Notes under the pieces: model-generated
What the model saw: the letters and a program-made list of their open reading frames with translations, nothing else
Told to the model about the DNA's origin: nothing
The model's database searches: none
In this document: positions 1 to 10,435 of the stretch, in pieces
Layout: each line of letters opens with the position of its first letter
Position numbering within the stretch: position 1 is the first letter of the stretch
Position numbers and translations under genes: made by a program
Source: Bordetella parapertussis
GTDB lineage: Bacteria; Pseudomonadota; Gammaproteobacteria; Burkholderiales; Burkholderiaceae_C
DNA: 37,766 bases
Assembly: GCA_945882755.1 (NCBI GenBank)
Contig: CAMCWS010000007.1
Location: forward strand, 1 to 37,766
Direction of reading: 5' to 3'

Positions 1-1133
<1,133 letters not shown>

Positions 1134-1152
1134 ACCCGTCATTGCTTTAGAT

Positions 1153-1184
1153 GTCATTGCGAGGCACGCAGTGCCAAAGCAATC
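1153..1184 (+). repeat. GTCATTGCGAGG-type palindromic repeat
   Basis: This copy folds into a clean hairpin: ATTGC (1156-1160) pairs with GCAAT (1179-1183), and inside it GGCAC (1163-1167) pairs with GTGCC (1171-1175) around a GCA loop. The same outer stem occurs in the elements near 23347 and 23477 with different inner stems that are still paired, which suggests the structure is kept while the sequence drifts. Confidence 0.75.
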
Positions 1185-1204
1185 TCTGGCCGCCGCTGTC
1201 GCTG

Positions 1205-1231
1205 GTCATTGCGAGTGAAGCGAAGCAATCT
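1205..1231 (+). repeat. GTCATTGCGAG repeat, second copy
   Basis: It reads GTCATTGCGAGTGAAGCGAA followed by GCAATCT, with the outer ATTGC/GCAAT stem preserved. It sits 18 bp before the first 53-bp element and differs from the core at one base (GTGAAG for GCGAAG). Confidence 0.75.
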
Positions 1232-1249
1232 CCTTTTCAGTCGCGAATC

Positions 1250-1302
1250 GCAGGTTCGGCCTCGCCTCCATGCTTACACAACGTCGGCTACGGCCGACCT
1301 GC
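1250..1302 (+). repeat. 53-bp element with inverted ends, copy 1
   Basis: It is bounded by GCAGGT (1250-1255) and its reverse complement ACCTGC (1297-1302), and contains an inner hairpin GTCGGC-TACG-GCCGAC near the right end. The reverse complement of 1488-1540 matches it at 49 of 53 positions by my count. No coding function is likely. Confidence 0.75.
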
Positions 1303-1427
1303 GACCCGCGCCTTGAGAAGCTTGCTCTGTTCAAGATACTTCGTTGTCCTGTGTCGTGTCTTTGCTAACGCCAAAGCCAGTTTCGTCAGTCTAAAGAGCC
1401 GTATAGATGCTGTCATCTAGGGAGACT

Positions 1428-1453
1428 GTCATTGCGAGCGAAGCGAAGCAATC
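1428..1453 (+). repeat. GTCATTGCGAG repeat, third copy
   Basis: This is the canonical core GTCATTGCGAGCGAAGCGAA followed by GCAATC. It lies between the two 53-bp elements. Confidence 0.75.
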
Positions 1454-1487
1454 AGTTGAAACTATCTCTAAACAAAAGGTTCGCGTT

Positions 1488-1540
1488 GCAGGTCGGCCGC
1501 AGCCGACGTTGTCCAAGCATGGAGGCGAGGCCGAGCCTGC
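1488..1540 (-). repeat. 53-bp element with inverted ends, copy 2 (inverted)
   Basis: This is the opposite-strand copy of 1250-1302, with four substitutions by my count. Its ends GCAGGT and GCCTGC are inverted at five of six positions. It is followed 27 bp later by an inverted GTCATTGCGAG repeat, so a repeat-plus-53-bp module occurs here twice in opposite orientations. Confidence 0.75.
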
Positions 1541-1567
1541 AGCGCGGACCGTTGAATGGATTTTGGA

Positions 1568-1593
1568 GATTGCTTCGCTGCGCTCGCAATGAC
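1568..1593 (-). repeat. GTCATTGCGAG repeat, fourth copy (inverted)
   Basis: It reads GATTGCTTCGCTGCGCTCGC followed by AATGAC, the reverse complement of the core apart from one base. Its right half merges into the 16-bp tandem repeat. Confidence 0.75.
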
Positions 1594-1629
1594 GACTGCT
1601 CGCAATGACGACTGCTCGCAATGACGACT
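1582..1629 (+). repeat. Three tandem 16-bp units abutting the glnD stop
   Basis: The unit GCTCGCAATGACGACT is repeated exactly three times (1582-1597, 1598-1613, 1614-1629). It is derived from the end of the inverted palindromic repeat. The last two bases of the final unit form part of the TAG stop codon of glnD on the minus strand (1630-1628). Confidence 0.85.
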
Positions 1630-4243
1630 AATTTGGGCCAATGACACCAAGCAACTCAGTTTCAAGGTCGAGTTGCTGGCGGTTGTGCTGCAACGCGGCG
1701 CCGTCGATCAAAAACGTGTCTTCCACCCGTTCGCCCAAGGTGGTGACTTTGGCCAACAACACATTGATATGGTGTTGCGCCAAGACTTGTGCCACGCCAT
1801 ACAGCAAACCCACACGGTCACTGGCGGAGATGGACAGCAACCAGCGCTGGGCTTTTTCATCGGGTTGCAAACTCACCCGCGGTGCGACGGGGAAACTTTT
1901 CACTCGCCTAGACACCCTGCCGCGAGAAGCTTGGGGCAAGGGTGCTGCTGTTTCAATGGCGTGTTTCAGGTTGTTTTCCACCATTACCGTCAACTCGCGG
2001 TAATGGATGTCGAACATCTCCGTCACAACCTGAAAGGTGTCAAGCGCATAGCCATTTCTAGCGGTATGAACCTTGGCATCCAAAATACTGAAACCGGCCT
2101 GATCGAAATAACCGCAGATACGCGCAAACAAATCGGTTTGGTCTGGGGTGTAGACCATCACCTGCAAGCCTTCCCCCAAGGGTGACAAACGCGCTTTGAC
2201 ACAAACACCAGGCGCTGTGCCTGCAGCTTTGGCCAAGGCCAAAGGCCGCGACAGTTGGCGGGTGTGCCAGGCTATATCTGCTGCATCGTGGCGCATGAAA
2301 TAGCCCACATCTAAAGTCGCCCATAAATCTTTGTGCGACTCAAACGGCATGGCGTAGAGGTTTAGCGTTTCCAAAGCTTGGCGCTTGCGGGTTTCGACCA
2401 CGGCGTCAGGGTCGTGGGTTTGTCCGCCCAGCACCGCTGCGCTGGCACGGTACAGGTCTTCCAGCAACTTGCCTTTCCACGCATTCCACACCTTGGGGCT
2501 TGTGCCGCGTATATCGGCCACAGTCAGCAAATACAGCGCTCTTAAATAGCGCTCGTTACCCACACGCTGGGCAAACGCATGGATGACCTCGGGGTCACTC
2601 AAGTCCTCTTTTTGCGCAACGCGACTCATGGTCAGGTGTTCACGCACCAAAAATGCAATCAGCTGCATATCGTCTTTGGCGACGCCGTGTTGGCGGCAAA
2701 AAAGACGCACCTCTTTTTCGCCCAAATCGGAGTGGTCGCCACCACGGCCTTTGGCAATATCGTGAAACAGTGCCGCCACATACAAAATCCACGGCTGTTC
2801 CCAACCCGCAGCCAGTTGAGAGCAAAACGGGTATTCATGGGCGTGTTCGACGATGAAGAAACGCCGTACATTGCGCAGCACCATCAAGATATGTTGGTCC
2901 ACCGTATAAACGTGAAACAGGTCATGCTGCATTTGCCCGACGATGCGCCTAAACACCCACAAATACCGCCCCAGCACCGAGGTTTGGTTCATCAAGCGCA
3001 TGGCGTGGGTAATGCCTTGCGGCGACTGCAAAATGCGCATGAACATCGCACGGTTAGCAGGGTCTCGCCTGAAGCCTGCATCCATCAACTCCCGAGCGTT
3101 GTAAAGCGCCCTGAGCGTTCGAGCAGAAAACCCTTTGATGCCCACAGTTTCTTGGTAGAGCAAAAAGGTTTGCAAAATCGCCTCGGGGTGGCGTTGGTAG
3201 ACATCGTCATCGACCACATCGAGCATGCCCGATTTGTCCACGAAAAATGCGTTCAAAGGCAAGGGCGGATGTGCCGTGGCCTCCTCAAACAACCACTCCT
3301 GCATGTTCAAGTGAACAATTTGGTTCAGCTGCGTGACTGCCTTGGCTGCCCAGTAGTAATGCTTCATCAGGGCTTCGCTGGCACGTCGGGCATGGCGTTG
3401 TTCACCCTCAGGCGGGGCCAGCCCCAGGTCTTGCGACACCGAGGTTTGCAAATCGAAGACCAACCGGTCTTCACGTCTGTGAGCGATGTAGTGAAGTCGC
3501 CAACGAATCAGGGACAACAAATCTTCGTTGCGCTGCAACTGGCGTAACTCCAAAGGCGTGACCATGTGGTGCAGCCCTAAGTCCTTCCAAGACTCTCCCA
3601 GACCACTGGCTTTGGCCAGCCACAGCAGCATTTGCAAGTCACGCAAACCGCCAGGTGACTCTTTGCAATTGGGCTCTAGCGAATAAGGGGTGTTGGCAAA
3701 CTTGGTATGGCGTTGCTGCATTTCCAAGGTTTTGCCAGTGAAAAAGGCACGTGGTTCTAGGTGTTTGTGAAAGCCTTGGCTGAAGGCCTGAAACAGCGCC
3801 TCGTCACCACCAATGCGTCTGGCTTCCAGCATCGAGGTTTGCACGGTGATGTCCCCCGCAGCTTCGACAATGCACTCTTGCAAATTTCGAACGCTAGAGC
3901 CAATCTCCAATCCCGCGTCCCAGCAGCTGCCGATGAAGCGCTCTATCGCGGATTGCAAATGGGGGTCGTCGTGAGGGGACAAGCCGTCAGGCAGCAACAC
4001 CAGCACATCCACATCCGAATAGGGAAACAAAGCTTGTCGCCCATAGCCGCCCACGGCGACCAAGCAAGCCTCTAGCGGCATAGAAGCCGCTTGCCACAAC
4101 TGCAGCAAACTCTCGTCGCACAGCTGGCTAAGTTGACGCAAATGTTTTCGCACCTGAGAAGCGCGGGGCAGACTTTGTGCATTGGCGCAAGCCAGCAACA
4201 AGGCTTGCTTGCGTTGCTTGAAATCGGCAGCGGTCAAGCTCAC
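1628..4243 (-). CDS. glnD: Bifunctional PII uridylyltransferase/uridylyl-removing enzyme
   Basis: This 871-residue enzyme senses glutamine and adds or removes UMP on PII proteins (GlnB/GlnK), setting nitrogen status. Domains appear in the expected order. A nucleotidyltransferase domain has GGYGR at 65-69 and paired metal Asp residues in SDVDVL (D77, D79). An HD-type hydrolase domain has FHDIAKGRGGDHS from residue 493. Two ACT domains fill roughly the last 190 residues (LQVMVYTPDQTDLFARICG and LLSISASDRVGLLYGVAQ). The length fits the family. The start is GTG at 4243-4241, six bases after the stop of map, so the two form an operon. The last residues (ELLGVIGPN) and the TAG stop directly adjoin a tandem repeat, so the extreme C-terminus may have been altered by repeat insertion. 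Confidence 0.95.
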   Translation of the reverse strand: MSLTAADFKQRKQALLLACANAQSLPRASQVRKHLRQLSQLCDESLLQLWQAASMPLEACLVAVGGYGRQALFPYSDVDVLVLLPDGLSPHDDPHLQSAIERFIGSCWDAGLEIGSSVRNLQECIVEAAGDITVQTSMLEARRIGGDEALFQAFSQGFHKHLEPRAFFTGKTLEMQQRHTKFANTPYSLEPNCKESPGGLRDLQMLLWLAKASGLGESWKDLGLHHMVTPLELRQLQRNEDLLSLIRWRLHYIAHRREDRLVFDLQTSVSQDLGLAPPEGEQRHARRASEALMKHYYWAAKAVTQLNQIVHLNMQEWLFEEATAHPPLPLNAFFVDKSGMLDVVDDDVYQRHPEAILQTFLLYQETVGIKGFSARTLRALYNARELMDAGFRRDPANRAMFMRILQSPQGITHAMRLMNQTSVLGRYLWVFRRIVGQMQHDLFHVYTVDQHILMVLRNVRRFFIVEHAHEYPFCSQLAAGWEQPWILYVAALFHDIAKGRGGDHSDLGEKEVRLFCRQHGVAKDDMQLIAFLVREHLTMSRVAQKEDLSDPEVIHAFAQRVGNERYLRALYLLTVADIRGTSPKVWNAWKGKLLEDLYRASAAVLGGQTHDPDAVVETRKRQALETLNLYAMPFESHKDLWATLDVGYFMRHDAADIAWHTRQLSRPLALAKAAGTAPGVCVKARLSPLGEGLQVMVYTPDQTDLFARICGYFDQAGFSILDAKVHTARNGYALDTFQVVTEMFDIHYRELTVMVENNLKHAIETAAPLPQASRGRVSRRVKSFPVAPRVSLQPDEKAQRWLLSISASDRVGLLYGVAQVLAQHHINVLLAKVTTLGERVEDTFLIDGAALQHNRQQLDLETELLGVIGPN

Positions 4244-4249
4244 TGCGCT

Positions 4250-5062
4250 TTAGCAGGAAGTGGTGGTGACAAATGAGGGCAAGGGCGGACTGCCCTCGGA
4301 CAAGGTCAATACCTCATAGCCTGTGGGGGTGACCAACACCGTGTGCTCCCACTGCGCAGACAAAGAATGGTCACGGGTGACGATGGTCCAGCCGTCACCG
4401 GTTTCTCGAATGTCTTTTTTGCCTGCATTCACCATGGGCTCGATGGTGAAGGTCATGCCGGGGCGCAGCTCCTCCAAGGTGCCAGGCTTGCCGTAATGCA
4501 GCACTTGGGGTTCTTCATGGAACACCTGACCAATGCCGTGCCCACAAAACTCGCGAACCACGGAGAAGCCCAAGCCTTCTGAAAACAACTGTATGGCGTG
4601 GCCGATATCGCCAAGACGAGCGCCGGGTTTGACCTTGACGATGCCATGCCACATGGCTTCATAGGTCATGGCGCACAAACGCTTGGCAGCGATGGAGCCT
4701 TCGCCCACCACAAACATGCGGCTGGTGTCGCCATGCCAGCCGTTTTTAATGACGGTGATGTCAATGTTGACGATATCGCCCTTTTTCAAGGCCTTGTCAT
4801 TGGGAATGCCGTGGCAGACTTGGTGGTTGATGGAGGTGCAAATTGACTTGGGATAGGGGTTGTAACCATTGGGCGCGTAGTTCAAAGGCGCGGGAATGGC
4901 AAGTTGTACTTGGGTGATGTAGTCGTGCGCCAGTTTGTCTAAGGCGTTGGTCGTGATACCTGCTTGCACATGGGGTGTGAGGAAGTCCAGCACTTCTGAG
5001 GCCAAACGCCCCGCTAAGCGCATGCCTTGTATGCCTTGCTCGTCTTTGATGGTGATGGTCAT
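4250..5062 (-). CDS. map: Type I methionine aminopeptidase
   Basis: The enzyme removes the initiator methionine from nascent proteins in the cytoplasm. All expected residues are visible in the 270-aa product: substrate His84 in NHQVCHGIP, metal ligands Asp101 and Asp112 ([19 protein letters not shown]), His175 in [12 protein letters not shown], Glu208 in FTIEPMVN and Glu239 in [10 protein letters not shown] chose the ATG at 5062-5060 ([10 protein letters not shown]) rather than an in-frame TTG two codons upstream at 5068. A GAGA stretch lies about 10 bases upstream. The C-terminal tail after VLTLSEG is Pro/Thr-rich and probably flexible. The gene is divergent from purL (117 bp apart) and is followed after 6 bp by glnD, a pairing familiar from beta- and gammaproteobacteria. 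Confidence 0.95.
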   Translation of the reverse strand: MTITIKDEQGIQGMRLAGRLASEVLDFLTPHVQAGITTNALDKLAHDYITQVQLAIPAPLNYAPNGYNPYPKSICTSINHQVCHGIPNDKALKKGDIVNIDITVIKNGWHGDTSRMFVVGEGSIAAKRLCAMTYEAMWHGIVKVKPGARLGDIGHAIQLFSEGLGFSVVREFCGHGIGQVFHEEPQVLHYGKPGTLEELRPGMTFTIEPMVNAGKKDIRETGDGWTIVTRDHSLSAQWEHTVLVTPTGYEVLTLSEGSPPLPSFVTTTSC

Positions 5063-5179
5063 GCCCAAATTATCTCAGGCTCTGCACCCAAGGCCTCAGA
5101 CCCCTCGGGTGAGCCAGTAAAATCAGGGCTCAGAACCGCAAGATTCCTCCCCACCGCCCTCCCTCTAACAGGCTCGCCC

Positions 5180-8100
5180 GTGACCGTTCAGATCAGCACT
5201 TTCCAAGGCGGTGAAGCCTTTAGCCCCTTCAAAACCCAGCGTTTGCTGCAAACTTTGCAACAAACAGCGCCTTCTATCAGCGGTTTAGCCGTCAAACAGG
5301 TGTTTTTGGTGGGCACCGCCAAGCCCCTGTCCAAAACCGATAGCCAACGCATGTCGCGCTTGCTGGACGCCACAGCCTCTGCACCGCCAACGCCTGCCGC
5401 TCAAGAAGCTGCTTGGTGGGTATCCCCCCGCTTGGGCACCGTCTCGCCTTGGGCCTCCAAGGCCAGCGACATTGCCCGCAATTGCGGTTTTGCGGTTCAA
5501 CGCATTGAGCGTTTGATTGAATACCGCTTAGCGACACTTCAGCCCCTGACCCAAGCACAAACCCAAGCCTTGCAAGCCCAGTTGCATGACCGCATGACCG
5601 AGACGGTGTGGAGCGACATGCAACAAGCCCAAGCCTTGTTTCAGGCTTTGCCTGCGCAAGACCTGCATTTTGTGGATATCCAAACCCAAGGTCGCACGGC
5701 TTTGGTGCAGGCCAATACCGATGGGGGCTTGGCTTTGGCAGACGATGAAATCGACTATTTGCTAGACGCCTTTGGCAAGCTCGGACGCAACCCCAGCGAC
5801 GCCGAGTTGATGATGTTCGCCCAAGCCAACAGCGAGCACTGCCGCCACAAGATTTTCAACGCCAGCTTCAGCATCGATGGCCAGGCGCAAAGCCACAGCC
5901 TGTTTGGCATGATTCGCCACACCCACGCCACCTCGCCCCAGCACACGGTGGTGGCTTATTCAGACAACTCGGCCATCATGAAGGGCCACACGGTAGAAAA
6001 GTTTGCCGCACCTTTGACCGGCTACATGCCTCGTTACGACAAATCGTCAGGCGTTCAACATATTTTGATGAAGGTGGAAACCCACAACCACCCCACCGCG
6101 ATTTCGCCGTTTCCCGGTGCAGCCACAGGGGCGGGTGGTGAAATCCGCGACGAAGGTGCGACTGGGCGTGGTGCCAAGCCCAAAGCGGGGTTAACTGGCT
6201 TTAGCGTCTCCAAACTGTGGGGCAGCAGTTTGGGGCAACCCGCTCACATGGCCAGTGCCTTGGCCATCATGACCGAGGGCCCCTTGGGCGGTGCGGCATT
6301 CAACAATGAATTTGGCCGCCCTAACTTGCTGGGCTATTTCCGCGAGTACGAACAGGTGGTTGATGGCGTGCAACGCGGTTATCACAAGCCCATCATGATT
6401 GCGGGTGGTTTGGGCGTGCTGCAGCGCGAACTCACTCGCAAAATCGAATTCCCCCCAGGGACTTTATTGATTCAATTAGGTGGCCCTGGGATGCGCATAG
6501 GCATGGGTGGGGGAGCCGCCAGTTCCTTGGCCAGTGGCAGCAACAGCGTGGCCTTGGACTTTGACTCGGTGCAACGCGGTAACCCCGAAATTCAACGCCG
6601 CGCCCAAGAGGTCATCAACCATTGCAATGCCTTGGGTGCGATGACGCCTATTTTGGCCATCCACGATGTGGGTGCGGGTGGCTTGTCCAATGCCTTTCCT
6701 GAGTTGGTCAATGATGCAGGACGTGGGGCGCGGTTCGATTTGCGCCAAGTGCATTTGGAAGAGTCGGGCATGTCGGCGCGGGAAATTTGGAGCAATGAGA
6801 GCCAAGAGCGCTATGTGCTGGCCATCGACCCAGAGTCCTTGCCGCAGTTTGAATTTTTCTGTCAGCGTGAACGATGCCCCTTCTCTGTGGTGGGCAAGGC
6901 TTTGGCCAAGCCGCAGTTGGTGGTGAAAGACGGTGGCAGCACTTCGCCTGTCGATATGCCCCTAGAGGTGTTGCTCGGCAAACCGCCCAAGATGCACCGC
7001 GACGTGGTTCGTGTTCAGCGCAGTTCACCGCCTTTGAACCTCACCGATGTGCGTTTACAAGACGCCGTCATTCAGGTCTTGGCGCATCCGACGGTGGCGA
7101 GCAAACGGTTTTTGGTCACCATTGGTGATCGCACCGTGGGGGGCTTGAGCCACCGCGACCCCATGGTGGGGCCTTGGCAAGTGCCTGTGGCTGATTGCGC
7201 CATCACCTTGGCCGATTTTGTGGGCTATGCCGGCGAGGCCATGAGCATGGGCGAGCGCACCCCGATCGCCGCGCTCAACCCCGCAGCGTCTGGGCGTATG
7301 GCAGTGGCCGAAGCCATCACCAACCTTTTGGCTGCCCCCATCACCTTGGATAAAGTGAAGCTGTCTGCCAACTGGATGGCCGCTTGCGGCGAGGTAGGCG
7401 AAGACGCGGCCTTGTACGACACCGTCAAAGCCGTGGGATTGGAACTTTGTCCAGCCTTGGGTATTTCCATTCCGGTGGGCAAAGACAGCTTGTCTATGCG
7501 CACCCGTTGGAGCGATGCAGGTCAAGAGCAAAAAGTCACCTCACCGGTCAGCTTGATCGTCACCGCATTTGTCGCCTTGGACGATGTACGGGGCAACCTC
7601 ACACCACAACTTGACGCCACCCAAGACAGCAGCTTGATCTTGATCGATTTGGGACGCGGTCAAAAGCGCATGGGTGCCAGCATGTTGGCTCAGATTTTGG
7701 ATCAAGCAGGCGGCGACACCCCCGACCTTGACGACCCCAAAGACTTGCTGCATCTGGTCTCTGCCATCAATGATTTGCGCCAACAAGGTTTGCTCTTGGC
7801 TTACCACGACAAAAGCGATGGCGGTTTGTGGGCCACGGTAAACGAAATGGCGTTTGCGGGCCGCGTCGGTGTGGACCTGAACATCGATTTGCTGGTCACC
7901 GAGGGGGATGGCGTGAGCGACAGCCGTGCCGACCATGGCGACAGCAAAAATTGGGCACAACAAGTAGGTGCCAGACGCGAAGAACTCACACTTCAAGCAC
8001 TGTTCAACGAAGAACTGGGCGCGGTGGTTCAAGTGGCCACTGCGCAGCGCGACAAGGTGATGCAAGTACTACGTCAACATGGGCTTTCAGCGCACAGCCA

Positions 8101-9133
8101 CGTGATTGGCAAAACCCGTATCAGCCCCGCGCCACTGATTACGGTATGGCGCGACGCCAAAGAAGTATTTTCTGCCTCGCTGCAAGACTTGCAGCAGGTC
8201 TGGGACAGCGTTAGCTGGAAAATCGCCAGCCAGCGAGACAATCCGTTGGCTGCTGATCAAGAGCATGCCGCAGCGGGAGACCCCAAGGACCCCGGTCTCC
8301 ACCTTCATTTACCTACTGGCTGGCTGGACAAACCCGTCGCCGCTTTTATGCACAAGGCTCGCCCACGCGTGGCGGTGCTGCGAGAGCAGGGCGTGAACTC
8401 GCATGTGGAGATGGCCTACGCTTTCACCGAGGCAGGCTTTGAAGCTTATGACGTTCACATGACCGATTTGCAACAAGGCAGGGCCAACCTCAAAGACTTT
8501 CAAGGCTTGGTGGCTTGCGGCGGTTTCAGCTACGGCGACACCTTGGGTGCCGGTGTGGGATGGGCACGCAGCATCACGTTCCATGAAAGCTTGAACGCCC
8601 AGTTTCAAGCGTTTTTTCAACGCGGCGATACCTTTGGCTTGGGCGTGTGCAATGGTTGCCAAATGTTTGCCGAGTTGGCCGACATCATTCCTGGCACTCA
8701 GCACTGGCCGCGCTTCACCCACAACCAAAGCGAACGCTTTGAAGCTCGCTTGTCCATGGTGGAAGTGCTGGAGTCCCCCAGCTTGTTCTTTAAGGGCATG
8801 GCTGGCTTAAGGGCACCCATTGCCGTGGCCCACGGCGAAGGTTTTGCCAATTTCGCCCAACGCGGCGATGCTTCTCAGGTGGTTGCTGCCATGCGTTTTG
8901 TGGACAACCATGGTCTTCCTACCGAAACCTATCCCCTGAACCCCAACGGCAGCCCGGGTGGGTTGACCGCAGTCACCACCGCAGATGGACGCTTCACCGC
9001 CATGATGCCGCACCCAGAACGGGTGTTCCGCCCACTGCAATTCAGTTACGCACCTCAAGGCATGTCTGAATCCTCGACAGAATTCAGCCCATGGATGCAA
9101 CTCTGGCGAAATGCCCGGGTTTGGGTAAATTGA
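5180..9133 (+). CDS. purL: Phosphoribosylformylglycinamidine synthase (single-chain, large type)
   Basis: The enzyme converts FGAR, glutamine and ATP to FGAM in purine synthesis. The 1317-aa chain has an N-terminal PurS-like segment, two AIRS-type halves and a C-terminal glutaminase, the length usual for proteobacterial large PurL. The first half has the highly conserved [20 protein letters not shown] and [11 protein letters not shown] stretches. The glutaminase begins near residue 1060 ([17 protein letters not shown]), with nucleophile Cys1157 in GVCNGCQMF and partners His1278 and Glu1280 in MPHPERVF. The frame stays open upstream to 5027, but that would overlap map; GTG 5180 gives the family-like start ([17 protein letters not shown]). 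A polar segment of about 35 residues ([20 protein letters not shown]) interrupts the second half. No confident promoter or PurR box was seen in the 117-bp gap. Confidence 0.95.
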   Translation: MTVQISTFQGGEAFSPFKTQRLLQTLQQTAPSISGLAVKQVFLVGTAKPLSKTDSQRMSRLLDATASAPPTPAAQEAAWWVSPRLGTVSPWASKASDIARNCGFAVQRIERLIEYRLATLQPLTQAQTQALQAQLHDRMTETVWSDMQQAQALFQALPAQDLHFVDIQTQGRTALVQANTDGGLALADDEIDYLLDAFGKLGRNPSDAELMMFAQANSEHCRHKIFNASFSIDGQAQSHSLFGMIRHTHATSPQHTVVAYSDNSAIMKGHTVEKFAAPLTGYMPRYDKSSGVQHILMKVETHNHPTAISPFPGAATGAGGEIRDEGATGRGAKPKAGLTGFSVSKLWGSSLGQPAHMASALAIMTEGPLGGAAFNNEFGRPNLLGYFREYEQVVDGVQRGYHKPIMIAGGLGVLQRELTRKIEFPPGTLLIQLGGPGMRIGMGGGAASSLASGSNSVALDFDSVQRGNPEIQRRAQEVINHCNALGAMTPILAIHDVGAGGLSNAFPELVNDAGRGARFDLRQVHLEESGMSAREIWSNESQERYVLAIDPESLPQFEFFCQRERCPFSVVGKALAKPQLVVKDGGSTSPVDMPLEVLLGKPPKMHRDVVRVQRSSPPLNLTDVRLQDAVIQVLAHPTVASKRFLVTIGDRTVGGLSHRDPMVGPWQVPVADCAITLADFVGYAGEAMSMGERTPIAALNPAASGRMAVAEAITNLLAAPITLDKVKLSANWMAACGEVGEDAALYDTVKAVGLELCPALGISIPVGKDSLSMRTRWSDAGQEQKVTSPVSLIVTAFVALDDVRGNLTPQLDATQDSSLILIDLGRGQKRMGASMLAQILDQAGGDTPDLDDPKDLLHLVSAINDLRQQGLLLAYHDKSDGGLWATVNEMAFAGRVGVDLNIDLLVTEGDGVSDSRADHGDSKNWAQQVGARREELTLQALFNEELGAVVQVATAQRDKVMQVLRQHGLSAHSHVIGKTRISPAPLITVWRDAKEVFSASLQDLQQVWDSVSWKIASQRDNPLAADQEHAAAGDPKDPGLHLHLPTGWLDKPVAAFMHKARPRVAVLREQGVNSHVEMAYAFTEAGFEAYDVHMTDLQQGRANLKDFQGLVACGGFSYGDTLGAGVGWARSITFHESLNAQFQAFFQRGDTFGLGVCNGCQMFAELADIIPGTQHWPRFTHNQSERFEARLSMVEVLESPSLFFKGMAGLRAPIAVAHGEGFANFAQRGDASQVVAAMRFVDNHGLPTETYPLNPNGSPGGLTAVTTADGRFTAMMPHPERVFRPLQFSYAPQGMSESSTEFSPWMQLWRNARVWVN

Positions 9134-9167
9134 TATTTGACAAATTTAATGTAGGATCAAAAAACAT

Positions 9168-9584
9168 ATGAGCATTACCCGCGATCGAGAATTAGCTGAC
9201 ACTTTGTATGCCTTGGTGGATTTGGCCGAGCACCTCAAACTCGACCTGAATTTACTGATCCATGGCCTGCAAGACATGCACCACGCTGAAACGGGCTTGG
9301 CTGTGGTGGGAGGCAAGTCCAGCCACGAAGTCGCGCAAAACCACACCGACCCTGCGCATGCCAAACGCATGGCCGACCATGCAGCCAACACAGAGCACGC
9401 CAACAAGGCCTTGGAAAAGACCACATTGGCGCAACACAAAATAGAGTCGGTGATCAAGCTATTGCTGCTCAACCACACCGATGCTGCCAGCATTTTGAAT
9501 GAATTTGAAAAAATTCGAACCACCAAGTTACTGACCAGCGAAACCTTCAGCCTGGCGCATATTCTCAAAGACAAGCTGAAATAA
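9168..9584 (+). CDS. Uncharacterised small helical protein
   Basis: I do not recognise this 138-residue protein. It has no signal peptide, no membrane segment and no cysteine. It is Leu-, Ala- and His-rich and looks mostly alpha-helical, with possible coiled-coil stretches (ELADTLYALVDLAEHLKLDL; NTEHANKALEKTTLAQHKI). The middle is unusually rich in His and Asp/Glu (DMHHAETG, NHTDPAHAKRMADHAANTEH), which could bind metal or simply be a polar helix. An AGGA sequence (9153-9156) precedes the ATG by 11 bases. It starts 34 bp after purL in an AT-rich gap and ends directly at a strong terminator, so it is either the last gene of a purL transcript or a short separate unit. Coding is supported by bacterial codon use through the full frame and by its position between purL and the terminator. 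Confidence 0.7.
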   Translation: MSITRDRELADTLYALVDLAEHLKLDLNLLIHGLQDMHHAETGLAVVGGKSSHEVAQNHTDPAHAKRMADHAANTEHANKALEKTTLAQHKIESVIKLLLLNHTDAASILNEFEKIRTTKLLTSETFSLAHILKDKLK

Positions 9585-9609
9585 AAAAACCCTCGCAAGA
9601 GGGTTTTTT
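9584..9609. terminator. Symmetrical bidirectional terminator with GNRA loop
   Basis: CCCTC (9590-9594) pairs with GAGGG (9599-9603) around a GCAA tetraloop. The flanking A-tract (9584-9589) pairs with the T-tract (9604-9609), so the hairpin is followed by a U-run in either direction. It lies between the convergent ends of the 9168-9584 gene and the PPIase gene and can serve both. Confidence 0.93.
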
Positions 9610-9631
9610 CTTTGGGGCATCGAAACCGGTG

Positions 9632-10417
9632 TTATTCGATCTTGGCTTTTTCGCGCAAGCCTTGTTGGTACTCGGCCAATTTACCTTGCTGCATTTGTTG
9701 TTCGATTTGGGCTTTGACTTCATCAAATTTGGGCACAGGGGTTTCACGTGTGTCGTCTAAGCGGATGATGTGGAAACCAAACTGGGTTTTCACGGGCTTA
9801 TCTGTCACTTGGCCTTTTTTCAGTTCCACCATGGCTTGTGAAAACTCCTTAACAAAGCTGCTGGGGTTGGCCCAATCGAGGTCACCGCCATTGGCACCTG
9901 AGCCAGGGTCTTTGGACTGCTTTTTGGCGATGTCTTCAAATTTGCCGCCTTTTTTCAAGCTGGCGATGATGGCCTTGGCTTGCTCTTCTTTTTCCACCAA
10001 GATGTGGCGAGCGCGGTATTCCTTACCGCCACTGCTTGCGACGAACTTATCGTATTCAGCTTTGACATCAGCCTCGCTGACTGGGTTGGCTTTTTGGTAT
10101 TGGGCAAACAACTCACGAATCAAGATGCTTTGCTTGGCGATTTCAAGTTGGACTTTGTAATCGTCAGACGCCTCTAAACCTTGTTTTTCGGCTTCTTGAA
10201 CGAAAATTTCACGCATGATGACTTCCTCACGCAGCTGCTGTTCCATGTCAGGGGTAACGGAGCGACCAGAGCGCTCCAACTGAGCGGCCAGCATGTTCAA
10301 ACGGGTTTTAGGAACCGCTTTGCCGTTGACGATGGCAACGTTTTGCGCATGCAAAGCCATGCTTGAAAGACTTAAAACTGCCGCAGTGATGACGGTAGGA
10401 AGAAAAGAAAATCTCAT
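9632..10417 (-). CDS. Periplasmic parvulin-type peptidyl-prolyl isomerase
   Basis: The 261-aa product begins with a Sec signal peptide (about residues 1-24, ending SMALHA|QN). A SurA/PrsA-like helical N-domain follows, then a single parvulin domain from about residue 133 (EYRARHILVEKEEQAKAII, DPGSGANGGDLDW, FGFHIIRLDD), then a charged helical tail. Such proteins catalyse cis-trans proline isomerisation and assist folding of exported proteins in the periplasm. The length and single PPIase domain are closer to PpiC/PrsA-like chaperones than to SurA, which has two domains. It is last in the selO-msrB-yciB-bolA operon, 18 bp after bolA, with a GAAAG sequence before its ATG. Exact clients cannot be predicted. 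Confidence 0.9.
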   Translation of the reverse strand: MRFSFLPTVITAAVLSLSSMALHAQNVAIVNGKAVPKTRLNMLAAQLERSGRSVTPDMEQQLREEVIMREIFVQEAEKQGLEASDDYKVQLEIAKQSILIRELFAQYQKANPVSEADVKAEYDKFVASSGGKEYRARHILVEKEEQAKAIIASLKKGGKFEDIAKKQSKDPGSGANGGDLDWANPSSFVKEFSQAMVELKKGQVTDKPVKTQFGFHIIRLDDTRETPVPKFDEVKAQIEQQMQQGKLAEYQQGLREKAKIE

Positions 10418-10435
10418 GAAAGGTCTTTCGAAGTA

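Larger units (their letters stand above)
1134..1627. other. Gene-free interval of short palindromic repeats
   Basis: These 494 bases between mak and the end of glnD contain no convincing gene. Small open frames here are translations of the repeats themselves, giving peptide strings such as HCERSEAI. The interval holds four copies of a GTCATTGCGAG-type repeat, two inverted copies of a 53-bp element, and a 16-bp tandem repeat that runs up to the glnD stop codon; each is listed separately. The intervening bases (about 1303-1427) show nothing I recognise. The hairpins may end transcription from both convergent genes, but no U-tract terminator is visible. Confidence 0.8.

Noticed and set aside
1151..1665. 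Small open frames encoding HCERSEAI-like peptides
   Set aside because: They are translations of the palindromic repeats on either strand, without ribosome sites.
2579..3547. Plus-strand open frame of 322 codons inside glnD
   Set aside because: It is antisense to the conserved HD domain and linker of GlnD; no motif or ribosome site supports it.
5027..5179. N-terminal extension of PurL by 51 residues
   Set aside because: It would overlap the start of map on the other strand and has no similarity to PurL; GTG 5180 gives the family-like start.
9137..9157. Promoter TTGACA/TAGGAT before the small gene at 9168
   Set aside because: The two boxes are only 9 bases apart, far too close for a sigma-70 promoter.
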